Of a stretch of DNA of 64,000 nucleotides, positions 42,224 to 51,081 are shown piece after piece. Below the pieces are notes generated by a model that ran no database searches, was not told where the DNA came from, and worked only from the letters and a program-made list of their open reading frames with translations. The DNA is from Desulfosarcina widdelii (lineage in GTDB: Bacteria; Desulfobacterota; Desulfobacteria; Desulfobacterales; Desulfosarcinaceae). Each line of letters begins with the position of its first letter. Position 1 is the first letter of the stretch. Where the stretch lies: assembly GCF_009688965.1 (NCBI RefSeq), contig NZ_AP021875.1, positions 6,696,001-6,760,000 on the forward strand, in the 5' to 3' direction. Made by a program: the position numbers and the translations under genes.

Positions 42224-43225
42224 ATGGCTTTTAACCTGCGCAACCGAAGTTTTTTAAAACTGCTGGATTTTACCCCTCAAGAAATCAACTTCCTGCTGGA
42301 ACGCTCCGTCGATCTGAAAAAGGCCAAGTACGCCGGCATCGAGCAAGCGCGACTGAAGGGAAAGAACATCGCCCTGATTTTTGAAAAATCGTCTACGCGC
42401 ACCCGCTGTGCCTTCGAGACGGCCGCTTACGATCAGGGCGCCCACGTGACGTACCTGGGACCCAGCGGCTCCCAGATGGGTACCAAGGAGACCATGAAAG
42501 ACACCGCCCGGGTGCTGGGACGCATGTACGACGGCATCGAATACCGTGGTTTCGAACAGGAAAAAGTTGAGATCCTGGCCCGATACGCCGGCGTGCCGGT
42601 CTGGAACGGCCTGACCGACGAATACCACCCGACCCAGGTCCTGGCCGATTTCCTGACGATGATGGAGCATAGCGACAAGCCGTTACGTCAGGTGTCGTTC
42701 GCCTATTTGGGTGACGCCCGCAACAATATGGGCAACTCTCTTCTCGTTGGGGCGGCAAAATTGGGGATGGATTTCAGATCCGTGGCCCCGGCCAGCGTTC
42801 AGCCCGATAAACAGTTGGTTGACAGGGTCCGTGAGATTGCAAAGGAGACCGGTGCCAGGCTGACCATCACAGACGATCTCGAAAGCGGCGTCAACGGATG
42901 CGATTTTCTCTATACCGACGTCTGGGTTTCCATGGGTGAAGATGAATCGGTTTGGAAAGAACGAATCGACCTGCTGCAGCCATACCAGGTCAATGCCGCC
43001 GCCATGGAAAAGACCGGCAATCCCCGGGTGAAATTTTTGCATTGTCTGCCGGCGTTTCATAATCGTGGCACCGTTATCGGAGAAGATATCTTTCAAAAGT
43101 TCGGCGTCGAGGCCATGGAAGTCACCGAAGACGTCTTCGAATCGCCAGCCTCCCTCGTTTGGGATGAAGCCGAAAACCGCGTCCATACCATCAAGGCTGT
43201 CATGGTTGCCACCCTGGGCAGTTAA
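42224..43225 (+). CDS. Ornithine carbamoyltransferase (catabolic-like)
   Basis: 333 residues. Carbamoyl-phosphate motif STRTRCAFETAAYDQGA, the LGPSGSQMGTKETMKDTARV stretch seen in ArcB/ArgF, HPTQVLADFLTMME, and the ornithine motif HCLPAFHN are all intact. OTC interconverts ornithine plus carbamoyl phosphate and citrulline plus phosphate. ATG 42224 (AAAGGAGCCGGT) is chosen. Being followed 33 bp later by carbamate kinase, it most likely runs in the direction of carbamoyl phosphate formation for ATP, as ArcB does. Confidence 0.9.
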   Translation: MAFNLRNRSFLKLLDFTPQEINFLLERSVDLKKAKYAGIEQARLKGKNIALIFEKSSTRTRCAFETAAYDQGAHVTYLGPSGSQMGTKETMKDTARVLGRMYDGIEYRGFEQEKVEILARYAGVPVWNGLTDEYHPTQVLADFLTMMEHSDKPLRQVSFAYLGDARNNMGNSLLVGAAKLGMDFRSVAPASVQPDKQLVDRVREIAKETGARLTITDDLESGVNGCDFLYTDVWVSMGEDESVWKERIDLLQPYQVNAAAMEKTGNPRVKFLHCLPAFHNRGTVIGEDIFQKFGVEAMEVTEDVFESPASLVWDEAENRVHTIKAVMVATLGS

Positions 43226-43258
43226 ACCGCCGGTTGTGTCCATTCAGGAGATCCACAG

Positions 43259-44188
43259 ATGCCCAACAAACCGATTTTACTGATCGCTTTCGGAGGCAAC
43301 GCCCTGATCAAAAAAGGGCAGAGCGGCACGGCAAGCCAGCAGTTGTCCAACCTGACCGCTCCGCTTGAGCAGTTGGCGAAACTGTCAAGAGACTACCGCA
43401 TCGTGATCACCCATGGAAACGGTCCCCAGGTCGGCAATCTTTTGCTCCAGCAGGAGGCCTGCAGCGAAGTGCCCACGATGCCCCTGGAAATCATAGGGGC
43501 CATGACCCAGGGGCAAATCGGCTACATGATCGAATCGACGCTGGACACTTCATTGATGTTCCTGGGTATCGAAGACAAGCGTTTTGTAACCTTAATCACC
43601 TATGTCGTGGTGGATGACAACGATCCTGGATTCGCCAATCCCACAAAGCCGATCGGTCCCTTTTACTCACCCGAGGATGCGGACAAAGTGCCCTATACGC
43701 TGAAGATGACGGACAAGGGCCTTCGGCGTGTGGTGGCGTCGCCGCGCCCGAAGACCATCGTCGAGCGCCATGAGATCAAGCAACTCGTGGATATGGATTT
43801 CATCGTTATTTGTTGCGGAGGTGGAGGAATACCGGTGATTCGCCATGGCCGCAAGTTTACCGGCGTTGAGGCGGTTATCGACAAGGATTTGGCCAGCTCC
43901 GTTTTGGCAAGTGAGATACGCGCCGACCTGTTCGTCATCGCCACGGATGTTTCCGGCGCCTATATCGACTGGGGCAAAGATGGCCAGGCTCTGCTGAAAA
44001 GCTTATCTGTGGAAGAACTGCGCGAGTACAGCCGCCAGGGGCAGTTTCCGTCCGGGTCCATGGATCCCAAGGTCCGGGCGATCGCCGAATTTGTCGAAAA
44101 GACGGGCAACCGCGGCGTCATCTGCAACCTCGACGATATCACCGAAGCCATCGCCGGGCGTTCCGGCACCCAAGTGACACGCGCATGA
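43259..44188 (+). CDS. arcC: Carbamate kinase
   Basis: 309 residues. LLIAFGGNALIKKGQSGTA, VITHGNGPQVGNLLLQQEA, and ICCGGGGIPVI are classic carbamate kinase motifs; length is normal. The enzyme transfers phosphate from carbamoyl phosphate to ADP, giving ATP, ammonia and CO2. It lies between OTC and the amidinotransferase-like gene with short gaps and strong ribosome binding sites (CAGGAG here), so the three form one unit. Confidence 0.95.
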   Translation: MPNKPILLIAFGGNALIKKGQSGTASQQLSNLTAPLEQLAKLSRDYRIVITHGNGPQVGNLLLQQEACSEVPTMPLEIIGAMTQGQIGYMIESTLDTSLMFLGIEDKRFVTLITYVVVDDNDPGFANPTKPIGPFYSPEDADKVPYTLKMTDKGLRRVVASPRPKTIVERHEIKQLVDMDFIVICCGGGGIPVIRHGRKFTGVEAVIDKDLASSVLASEIRADLFVIATDVSGAYIDWGKDGQALLKSLSVEELREYSRQGQFPSGSMDPKVRAIAEFVEKTGNRGVICNLDDITEAIAGRSGTQVTRA

Positions 44189-44218
44189 TCATAGACGACA
44201 CATCTAAGGAGAATTTCA

Positions 44219-45346
44219 ATGGCAAAAATCGTTAACTCGTGGAACGACTTCGATCCGCTCAAGCATGTCATCGTAGGCTTGGCCGACCATTCATGCATCC
44301 CGCCGGAAGAACCCGCCACTTCCGAAAAGGTTCCGATCGATTCCGAGATGCGCGGCATGTGGGGCCCGCGCCCACTGGAAACCGTCGAGAAGGCCAACGC
44401 ACAGTTGGACAACCTGGCTAAAGTTCTCGGAGAAAATGGCGTTACCGTTGATCGGCCCTCCCCGCTGCAGTGGAATGCCCCGGTTATCACGCCCGATTTT
44501 CGTACCGATTCGATGATGACCTGCATGCCCCCGCGCGACACGCTGCTGACCATCGGCCCGGAGATCATCGAAGCGGCCATGTCGTTTCGTTGCCGTTTCT
44601 GGGAGTACCTGGCCTTCCGCCCGTTGCTGAACAGATATTTCAACGAAGACCCCGAATTCATCTGGACCCAGGCACCGCGTCCGCGATTGACCGATATCTC
44701 CTATAAACACAACTACTATGACGAAAGAATTTCCCTCGAAGAGCGTCTCGAACGCACCGCCAATAAGGATTTCGTCACTACCGAGGAGGAAATTCTCTTC
44801 GATGCGGCCGACGTTTTGCGAATTGGCAAGGATCTGTTCATTCAGCACGGTCTGACCACCAACCGCAAGGCCATGGAGTGGTTCAAGCGGCGCTACCCTG
44901 ATCTGCGCATCCATGCGGTCAACTTTCCGGGCGATCCTTACCCGATCCACATCGACGCGACTTTCGTAACCCTGAGACCGGGCCTGATCATCAACAACCC
45001 GCAGCGCCGTCTTCCCGAAGATCAGCGCAAGATCTTCGAGGCCAATGACTGGCAGATCGTCGATGCGGCCCAGCCCGCGCACAAAAACCCGCCGCCGCTT
45101 TGCTATTCCTCGGTCTGGCTGTCCATGAACTGCCTGGTGCTCGACCATAAGACCGTTATCTGCGAAGCCTCGGAAGTCAACCAGATGGAGCAGATGGACA
45201 AACTCGGAATGAACGTCATTCCGGTTCCGTTCCGCGACGCTTATCCCTTCGGTGGCGCCTTGCACTGCGCAACCGCCGACGTTTACCGAGAGGGGGGATG
45301 CGAAGACTACTTTCCGAACCAGGTAGAAGACGTCACGCGCGTTTAG
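44219..45346 (+). CDS. Glycine amidinotransferase (AGAT)-like enzyme
   Basis: 375 residues of the guanidino-group modifying superfamily. The catalytic triad of AGAT can be placed: Asp195 in FDAADVLRIGKDLF, His244 in PIHIDATFVTLRPG (49 residues apart, as Asp254-His303 in human AGAT), and Cys350 in GGALHCATADVYR. AGAT moves the amidino group of arginine to glycine or another amine through a Cys adduct; the closely related arginine deiminases and dihydrolases use the same chemistry with water. Following OTC and carbamate kinase, it may replace ArcA, or it may exchange amidino groups with an imported guanidino compound. AAGGAGAATTTC precedes ATG 44219. Confidence 0.85.
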   Translation: MAKIVNSWNDFDPLKHVIVGLADHSCIPPEEPATSEKVPIDSEMRGMWGPRPLETVEKANAQLDNLAKVLGENGVTVDRPSPLQWNAPVITPDFRTDSMMTCMPPRDTLLTIGPEIIEAAMSFRCRFWEYLAFRPLLNRYFNEDPEFIWTQAPRPRLTDISYKHNYYDERISLEERLERTANKDFVTTEEEILFDAADVLRIGKDLFIQHGLTTNRKAMEWFKRRYPDLRIHAVNFPGDPYPIHIDATFVTLRPGLIINNPQRRLPEDQRKIFEANDWQIVDAAQPAHKNPPPLCYSSVWLSMNCLVLDHKTVICEASEVNQMEQMDKLGMNVIPVPFRDAYPFGGALHCATADVYREGGCEDYFPNQVEDVTRV

Positions 45347-45454
45347 GACTCATCCGGTCCTGGGCAAGATCTGCCGACAGGAGTGTCTTCTTTGACCAAC
45401 CCTGGACCACTTTTTTTATCCAAAATCGATATTCTACCTTGCGAGGAGTTATTC

Positions 45455-46795
45455 ATGTCCGCACGAAAAGTCGTTATTATCGGCGCAGCAGGAAGAGATT
45501 TTCACAATTTCAACACTGTCTACCGCGACAACCCCGCCTATGAAATCGTGGCCTTTACCGCGGCTCAGATTCCCGACATCGATGGTCGCAAGTACCCGGC
45601 AGAACTGGCCGGCACCCTTTACCCCGACGGGATCCCCATTTACGAAGAAGCGCGGCTGGTCCCACTGATTGAAGAACTGGGCGTGCAGGACGCCGTCTTT
45701 GCATACAGCGACCTTCCCTACCAGCGCGTGATGTCCATAGGGGCGAAGGTCAACGCCGCCGGAGCCAATTTCATTCTCCTCGGACCTGGCGAAACCCAGA
45801 TCAAAAGCACCAAGCCGCTCATCAGCGTGGGGGCGGTGCGCACCGGTTGCGGAAAAAGCCAGACCTCGCGGCGTATCATCGAAATCCTGATGAACAAAGG
45901 TCTTAAGGTCGTGGCCATCCGCCATCCCATGCCTTATGGCGATATCGCCGTACAGAAGGTTCAGCGGTTCGCTTCCCTGGAAGACATCGACAAACACAAC
46001 TGCACCGTCGAGGAAATGGAAGAGTACGAGCCGCATGTTGTGCGCGGCAATGTCATTTACGCCGGTGTCGACTACGAAGCGATTCTGAGGGCTGCCGAGG
46101 ACGATCCGGATGGGTGCGACGTGGTCTTGTGGGACGGGGGCAACAACGATTTTCCTTTCTACCGGCCGGACCTGCACGTCACCGTGGTGGATCCCCATCG
46201 CCCGGGACATGAACTGTGCTACTATCCCGGCGAGGTTACCTTGCGGATGGCCGATGTGGTCGTGATCAACAAAATGGACAGCGCCGATGCCGCCGGAATC
46301 GAAACGGTGCGCCGGAATATTACCGCCCTGAATCCCAACGCCATCGTGATCGACGGAGCATCCACGCTGGATATGGACGATCCCTCGATGGTCAAGGGCA
46401 AGCGTGTGCTTGTGGTCGAGGACGGACCGACCCTGACGCATGGCGAGATGACCATCGGTGCCGGAACCGTGGCTGCCCAGAAATTCGGTGCTGCCGATTT
46501 TGTGGATCCACGCCCCTATACGGTGGGCCGCCTTCGCGAAACCTTCGAGACCTACCCGGACATCGGCTGCGTCCTGCCGGCCATGGGCTACGGTGAGCAG
46601 CAGCTCAAGGATCTGGAGGCGACCATCAACAATACCGAGTGCGATGCCGTGGTCATCGGCACCCCCATCGATTTGAACCGGATTATCACCATCAACAAGC
46701 CCACTACCCGCGTTTATTACAATCTGCAGGAAATTGGACGTCCAAGTCTGGATGAACTCATGGACGACTTCATCCGGACCCACAACCTCGCATAG
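45455..46795 (+). CDS. COG2403-type P-loop protein (cyclic 2,3-diphosphoglycerate synthetase-like)
   Basis: 446 residues. An N-terminal Rossmann-like part (KVVIIGAAGRDFHNFNTVYR) is followed by a P-loop ISVGAVRTGCGKSQTSRRII, a DVVLWDGGNNDFPFYRPDL strand and a GTPase-like NKMD motif (VVVINKMDSAD). This matches the predicted GTPase family that includes archaeal cyclic 2,3-diphosphoglycerate synthetase. From memory, relatives often lie beside carbamate kinase and OTC in other genomes, but their reaction is not established. A GAGGAG ribosome binding site precedes ATG 45455; the frame is open upstream to 45383. It is the last gene of the unit. Confidence 0.8.
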   Translation: MSARKVVIIGAAGRDFHNFNTVYRDNPAYEIVAFTAAQIPDIDGRKYPAELAGTLYPDGIPIYEEARLVPLIEELGVQDAVFAYSDLPYQRVMSIGAKVNAAGANFILLGPGETQIKSTKPLISVGAVRTGCGKSQTSRRIIEILMNKGLKVVAIRHPMPYGDIAVQKVQRFASLEDIDKHNCTVEEMEEYEPHVVRGNVIYAGVDYEAILRAAEDDPDGCDVVLWDGGNNDFPFYRPDLHVTVVDPHRPGHELCYYPGEVTLRMADVVVINKMDSADAAGIETVRRNITALNPNAIVIDGASTLDMDDPSMVKGKRVLVVEDGPTLTHGEMTIGAGTVAAQKFGAADFVDPRPYTVGRLRETFETYPDIGCVLPAMGYGEQQLKDLEATINNTECDAVVIGTPIDLNRIITINKPTTRVYYNLQEIGRPSLDELMDDFIRTHNLA

Positions 46796-46831
46796 CCGGT
46801 TTACCGGTAATGCCGATCAACTGACGGAGAT

Positions 46832-46854
46832 GGTCCCGGGCAAGTCCCGGGACC
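46832..46854. terminator. Hairpin between convergent genes
   Basis: GGTCCCGGG and CCCGGGACC with a 5-base loop. No strong T-tract. It lies between the P-loop gene and the convergent carbamoyltransferase gene and could serve both. Confidence 0.5.
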
Positions 46855-46909
46855 CACTTTCCACCTGTTGGCAGCCGTCAGCAGGACGTGCCGGCCTTTT
46901 TTTCCAAGA

Positions 46910-47992
46910 CTATTTGAATTCAGAGAAAACTTCCTGCTCCTGGCCGAAAATGTAGGCAATCAGGGCCGCCCGGATCCACATTCCGTTGCGCTCCTGGCGC
47001 CAGTAGGCCGCCCGGGGATCCTGATCCACCAGGACATCGATCTCGTAGCGTCGGGGTAAGGGGTGCATGATGGAGCAATGGGGTTGGATCAGGGAAAGGT
47101 GCTCGGCCTTGAAATGGAAATCGGGGTAATCGGTGGGCTCGTCTTCCGGTCCGCCTCCGTATTCGTTCTGAACCCGTGTCATGTAGATGGCATCCACTTC
47201 CGGCATCACGCTCTCGAAATCGTCGCTCTCGTGATAAGGGATGCCCTGCTTTTCTAAAAACGAGGTGATGTCGGATTTCATTCGAAATTCGTTCGGTGCG
47301 ACATAGTAAATGGTTACGTCTCTGTAGTTTTTCATTAAATAGCTTAGCGACCGTACGGTACGCCCCCGTTTCAAATCGCCTACCATGGCGATCTTTTTGC
47401 CGTCCAGGCCGCCGATGCTGCGAAATTCCCGCTGCAATGTATAAATGTCCAGCAAAGCTTGGGTCGGATGCTGGTCCGGACCCGAGCCGCCGTTGATGAC
47501 AGGAACCGGTCGTTCGGTGTTGTTGAGAACCCAGGCCGCTTTTTGGGCGAAGCCTGCTTCGGGGTGGCGGCTGATGATCAAATCGACATAGCTGGCGAAG
47601 GTGCACAATGTGTCCTCGGCGGATTCGCCTTTTACTTCCGAGCTTGTTGAAGTTTCACGGCTTTCGGACACCTTCATGCCCAACAGGTGGCACGCATTCA
47701 GAAACGATAGAAACGTCCTTGTCGACGGTTGAACGAAATAGAGCATGGCGCGTTTGTGCTCGAGAAGGCTTCTGAGTTGCCGCGAGCCGGTTTTGGTCCT
47801 GGCCAGTTGCCGAATCAGATCGGCTAAATGACAAAGCTGGTCCAGAAATTCGCGGTCGAATTGCTGCCCGTATATAATATCGAACAACCGGCCGTCCCGA
47901 CTGAAAAAAGGGATTTGTTCGTCAGTTTTTTGGCTACAGAACTCCTCGAGCCCCGGAATGGTTTGGCGTGTCTGTTCGACGACGGTTTTCAT
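46910..47992 (-). CDS. pyrB: Aspartate carbamoyltransferase catalytic chain
   Basis: 360 residues from ATG 47992 (AGAGGATC upstream), longer than the usual 305-310 by an N-terminal extension of about 50 residues. Carbamoyl-phosphate motif PSTRTFLSFLNACHLLGM, the SSEVKGES loop, GSGPDQHPTQALLD and HPLPRRYEID match ATCase rather than OTC. It makes carbamoyl aspartate in pyrimidine synthesis. No pyrI is adjacent. Its place opposite the carbamate kinase unit puts a second carbamoyl-phosphate consumer in the same region. Confidence 0.8.
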   Translation of the reverse strand: MKTVVEQTRQTIPGLEEFCSQKTDEQIPFFSRDGRLFDIIYGQQFDREFLDQLCHLADLIRQLARTKTGSRQLRSLLEHKRAMLYFVQPSTRTFLSFLNACHLLGMKVSESRETSTSSEVKGESAEDTLCTFASYVDLIISRHPEAGFAQKAAWVLNNTERPVPVINGGSGPDQHPTQALLDIYTLQREFRSIGGLDGKKIAMVGDLKRGRTVRSLSYLMKNYRDVTIYYVAPNEFRMKSDITSFLEKQGIPYHESDDFESVMPEVDAIYMTRVQNEYGGGPEDEPTDYPDFHFKAEHLSLIQPHCSIMHPLPRRYEIDVLVDQDPRAAYWRQERNGMWIRAALIAYIFGQEQEVFSEFK

Positions 47993-48537
47993 TTTGATCC
48001 TCTGTCTGTTGGAGGGAAAGCAGGGGTGAGCATAAAAAAGCACGTTGATCGTGACTTGGCCAAAAATGTCATAAGAGCTCTTGCGTGTCAATCGTGCACC
48101 ATGCTGATCGGGGGAGCCATGGGAGGCGTTAACTCCATGAAAACAAATGGATTAACTTGTTTTTTGACGACCTGCTGCACCTGCTGTCAGGTTTCTCCTG
48201 ACATTTACCCATTGTTCTTTTGACGGTATCCTTTCGGTAAAATGGGGCCTTGGCGCTGCTTGTCATTTTTCATCATCCACGCGCCGGCAATCAATTCTCA
48301 GCGGTTTACCGATAGAAAAAACCCGACGGTTTGGTCCGGAAAGATTGACAAATTCTGAAGCCAATTGAAATAATAGCTCCTGATCGTTTCAGGTTCAGGG
48401 CAACCGGCCATGGCACGATCAGGATCAAAAGGCTGATGGCATGGCCGACGGCATCAGTTTCGTGTCGTCGGACGGGTTTTCCCCTTAGCAAAGGCAGTCG
48501 TACAAAAGATTCCCGACGACAAAAAAGGGTTTAAAAG
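47993..48537. other. Divergent intergenic region
   Basis: No gene recognised in 545 bp. It holds the upstream region of the minus-strand carbamoyltransferase and, on the plus strand, a promoter-like TTGACA (48345-48350), 18-bp spacer, AATAAT (48369-48374), 163 bp before the PAS-LuxR gene. Confidence 0.4.
48345..48374 (+). promoter_or_regulatory. Possible promoter of the PAS-LuxR gene
   Basis: TTGACA, 18-bp spacer, AATAAT. Confidence 0.45.
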
Positions 48538-50262
48538 ATGGCCGATCGAACCAAGGAGAAGTTTGGGGCAGCATATACGATTCTCTGGGATTTTTTTTCC
48601 GACAGCACAATTCCGACCCTGATCAGAGATACGGCCAACCGGCAGGTCGTTCAATATAACGCTGCCATGCAACAGCTCACCGGCTATTCTCCTGCCGAAA
48701 TACCGGACATGGCGTCCTGGCTGAAAAAGCTATATCCGGATGAAAACGTCAGGCAAAAAATGATGGAGACCGTCTCCCGGACGAAGGGACGTGAAATATT
48801 CATCAGTGACGACGAATACGAGATCATCCGGAGGAACGGGCAAAAACGGTACGTCCAGCTTTCGATTTACAACATCCATCCGCCGGATGGATCCACCCCT
48901 TTTCAAGTCGTCCAGGCCAAGGATGTTACCGGCCGCATCAATGCCGAGGAGCACCTTAAAAATGCAAATACGTCCCTGGCTGCTTTCGCCAACGAACTGG
49001 AACATCGGGTAAAACGGCGTACCAGAGAGCTGAAAGAGAGCGAAAGTCGCCTTAAACTCGCTCTGGAGGGGGCCAAAGAGGGCCTGTGGACAATCGATTT
49101 CGTCAAGGGGAAGATGTTTTTTACCAATCATTCGGCTGAAATGTTGGGGTATTCGCTCAATGACCTGGGCGAAACCTCCGGTAAATGGGACGAGATAACC
49201 CACCCCGAGGACTGGCCGAAAGTCAAAAAAGCCCTGATGGACCATTTCGAGGGGAGAACGAGCCATTACGAGGCTGAATATCGGGCCAGAACGAAAGACG
49301 GCAAATGGAAATGGATTCTCGGGCACGGGAAGGTGACCAAACGGGACGCACAGGGAAATCCAAAGCAGGCCATCGGCACCCACGTCGACATCAGCAAACT
49401 GAAAAAAACGGAACTCAATCTGAGAAGAAGTGAGGAACGTTTCAAATCCCTGGTGGAGAATGCCCCTTATGGCATGCTCATTATCAACCCGGATAGAAGT
49501 ATTGCGTACTCCAATCCGAAATTCGAGGAAATCACCGGATATCTGCCCGAGGATTTGCCGGATATAGACGCATGGTTCCGCAACGCTTATCCGGATACCG
49601 ATCTTCGTAAAACCGTGCGAGATGTCTGGCAGGCGGCCTTGAAAAGAATGGACCGGACGCATGAAACCGAACCCCGGGAGTTCGGGGTTCGCTGCAAAAA
49701 TGGCGATGTGAAGATTCTGCGGATCACGCATGTGATCATCAAAGGGAGAAAGCACTTCGTGTGCTATGAAGACGTTACTGCCAAAGCCAATGCCGAAAAA
49801 GCCCTCAAAGCGAGAGAGCAGGAACTGCGCATGAAAACCGACAATCTTGAAGAAGCGAACATCGCTTTGAGCGTACTGCTGAAAAAAAGGGAAAAGGACA
49901 AAGAGGACATAGAGAACAATATTCTTTACAATGTAAAGAGTCAGCTTATGCCTTATATCGAGAAGCTGGAAAACAGCAAGCTGACACCGCGGGCGACAAC
50001 CTTCCTGGGAATTCTCAAATCCAACCTGAATGATGTGGTTTCCCCCTTTTCGCGTAAACTCTCGGCGACGTATATGCAACTGACACCCAGGGAGATTTTG
50101 ATTGCCAAATTAATCAGGGACGATAAATCGACCAAAGAGATTTCCGGAATACTGACGATATCGGAAAGCTCCGTTCAGTTCCATCGGCACAACATCCGCC
50201 GAAAGCTCGGCCTGGTAGCAAAAAAAATGAATTTAAAATCCTACCTGCAGTCGCTCGCCTGA
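48538..50262 (+). CDS. Three-PAS regulator with LuxR-type helix-turn-helix
   Basis: 574 residues. PAS domains are visible at about 15-145 (NRQVVQYNAAMQQLTGYSPA), 165-290 (KLALEGAKEGLWTIDFVKGK, then a PAC segment KWKWILGHGKVTKRDAQGNP) and 300-420 (FKSLVENAPYGMLIINPDRS). A coiled-coil stretch follows, then a C-terminal LuxR helix-turn-helix (LTPREILIAKLIRDDKSTKE, ISESSVQFHRHNIRRKLGL). No kinase or phosphotransfer domain was found, so it likely senses a ligand directly and binds DNA. Target genes are unknown; the flanking carbamoyl-phosphate and arginine genes are candidates. Confidence 0.85.
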   Translation: MADRTKEKFGAAYTILWDFFSDSTIPTLIRDTANRQVVQYNAAMQQLTGYSPAEIPDMASWLKKLYPDENVRQKMMETVSRTKGREIFISDDEYEIIRRNGQKRYVQLSIYNIHPPDGSTPFQVVQAKDVTGRINAEEHLKNANTSLAAFANELEHRVKRRTRELKESESRLKLALEGAKEGLWTIDFVKGKMFFTNHSAEMLGYSLNDLGETSGKWDEITHPEDWPKVKKALMDHFEGRTSHYEAEYRARTKDGKWKWILGHGKVTKRDAQGNPKQAIGTHVDISKLKKTELNLRRSEERFKSLVENAPYGMLIINPDRSIAYSNPKFEEITGYLPEDLPDIDAWFRNAYPDTDLRKTVRDVWQAALKRMDRTHETEPREFGVRCKNGDVKILRITHVIIKGRKHFVCYEDVTAKANAEKALKAREQELRMKTDNLEEANIALSVLLKKREKDKEDIENNILYNVKSQLMPYIEKLENSKLTPRATTFLGILKSNLNDVVSPFSRKLSATYMQLTPREILIAKLIRDDKSTKEISGILTISESSVQFHRHNIRRKLGLVAKKMNLKSYLQSLA

Positions 50263-50506
50263 GGCCGCAACGAACCACCTGCGGCAACAAAGAAAAACCG
50301 ACAACGATTTTTCCCGCTATTATCTCAGCTCATAAAAGCGACCCACGATTGGGGCCAATGGGAACAGCCGATATTTTTGTCGGTTTTTACCTGGCATTGT
50401 CCCCTTGTATAATTGATAACCGCACCAGAGAGAGTTGTGCTACCTTGAGCGAAAATGAGTGTAATCGTACGGCCCGGTTGACGGACCTCTTTGCTAATTT
50501 AAAGAC

Positions 50507-51040
50507 ATGCCAAATCATGTGCCCGCAAAAAATGCCAATGCCCGGCTAACCATTCGGAAAGCCATCATCAGCGACGTTGAAGACATTCTGGAACTGGTCA
50601 ACCGGTTTGCCGCATCCAACCTGATGCTGCCCAGAGGTCCGCAGTACATTTATGAAAACATCCGCGATTTCGTGGTTGCCGTTGATTCAAACGGCTTCGA
50701 TTCCCATGCAACCCGAAGCGAAAACGGCCGCGAACGCTTCCTCGGCTGCGGCAGCTTACATATATTGTGGCGGGATTTCGCAGAGTTGCGCGCTTTGGCC
50801 ATCTCCGAGGCATATCAACACATGGGGATCGGAAAAGCGATTGTTGAGTTTATCATACGGGAATCGCGGGAATTGAATCTAAAGTTTCTCTATACGTTCA
50901 CCCTGTCGACGGCGTTTTTTAAGGAGATGGGGTTCACGGCCAAGAAAAAAGAAGAGTTGCCGCCCAACCTGTGGGTTGAGTGCAGCCGATGTCCAAAATT
51001 TTTCAATTGCGACGAAGTCGGCATGGTCTTTGAGTTTTAA
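50507..51040 (+). CDS. N-acetylglutamate synthase-like GNAT acetyltransferase
   Basis: 177 residues. A single GNAT domain (LTIRKAIISDVEDILELVNR; ELRALAISEAYQHMGIGKAI) with the C-terminal LPPNLWVECSRCPKFFNCDE, a Cys-bearing ending common to the short ArgA-type synthases of deltaproteobacteria. It would acetylate glutamate at the start of arginine biosynthesis, which fits the ArgB-like kinase gene 41 bp downstream. ATG 50507 has no clear ribosome binding site. The region 50263-50506 upstream shows no gene. Confidence 0.75.
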   Translation: MPNHVPAKNANARLTIRKAIISDVEDILELVNRFAASNLMLPRGPQYIYENIRDFVVAVDSNGFDSHATRSENGRERFLGCGSLHILWRDFAELRALAISEAYQHMGIGKAIVEFIIRESRELNLKFLYTFTLSTAFFKEMGFTAKKKEELPPNLWVECSRCPKFFNCDEVGMVFEF

Positions 51041-51081
51041 TCAAGTCTGCGGTTGATTCGGTATCCGGGGAGATTCAAGCC

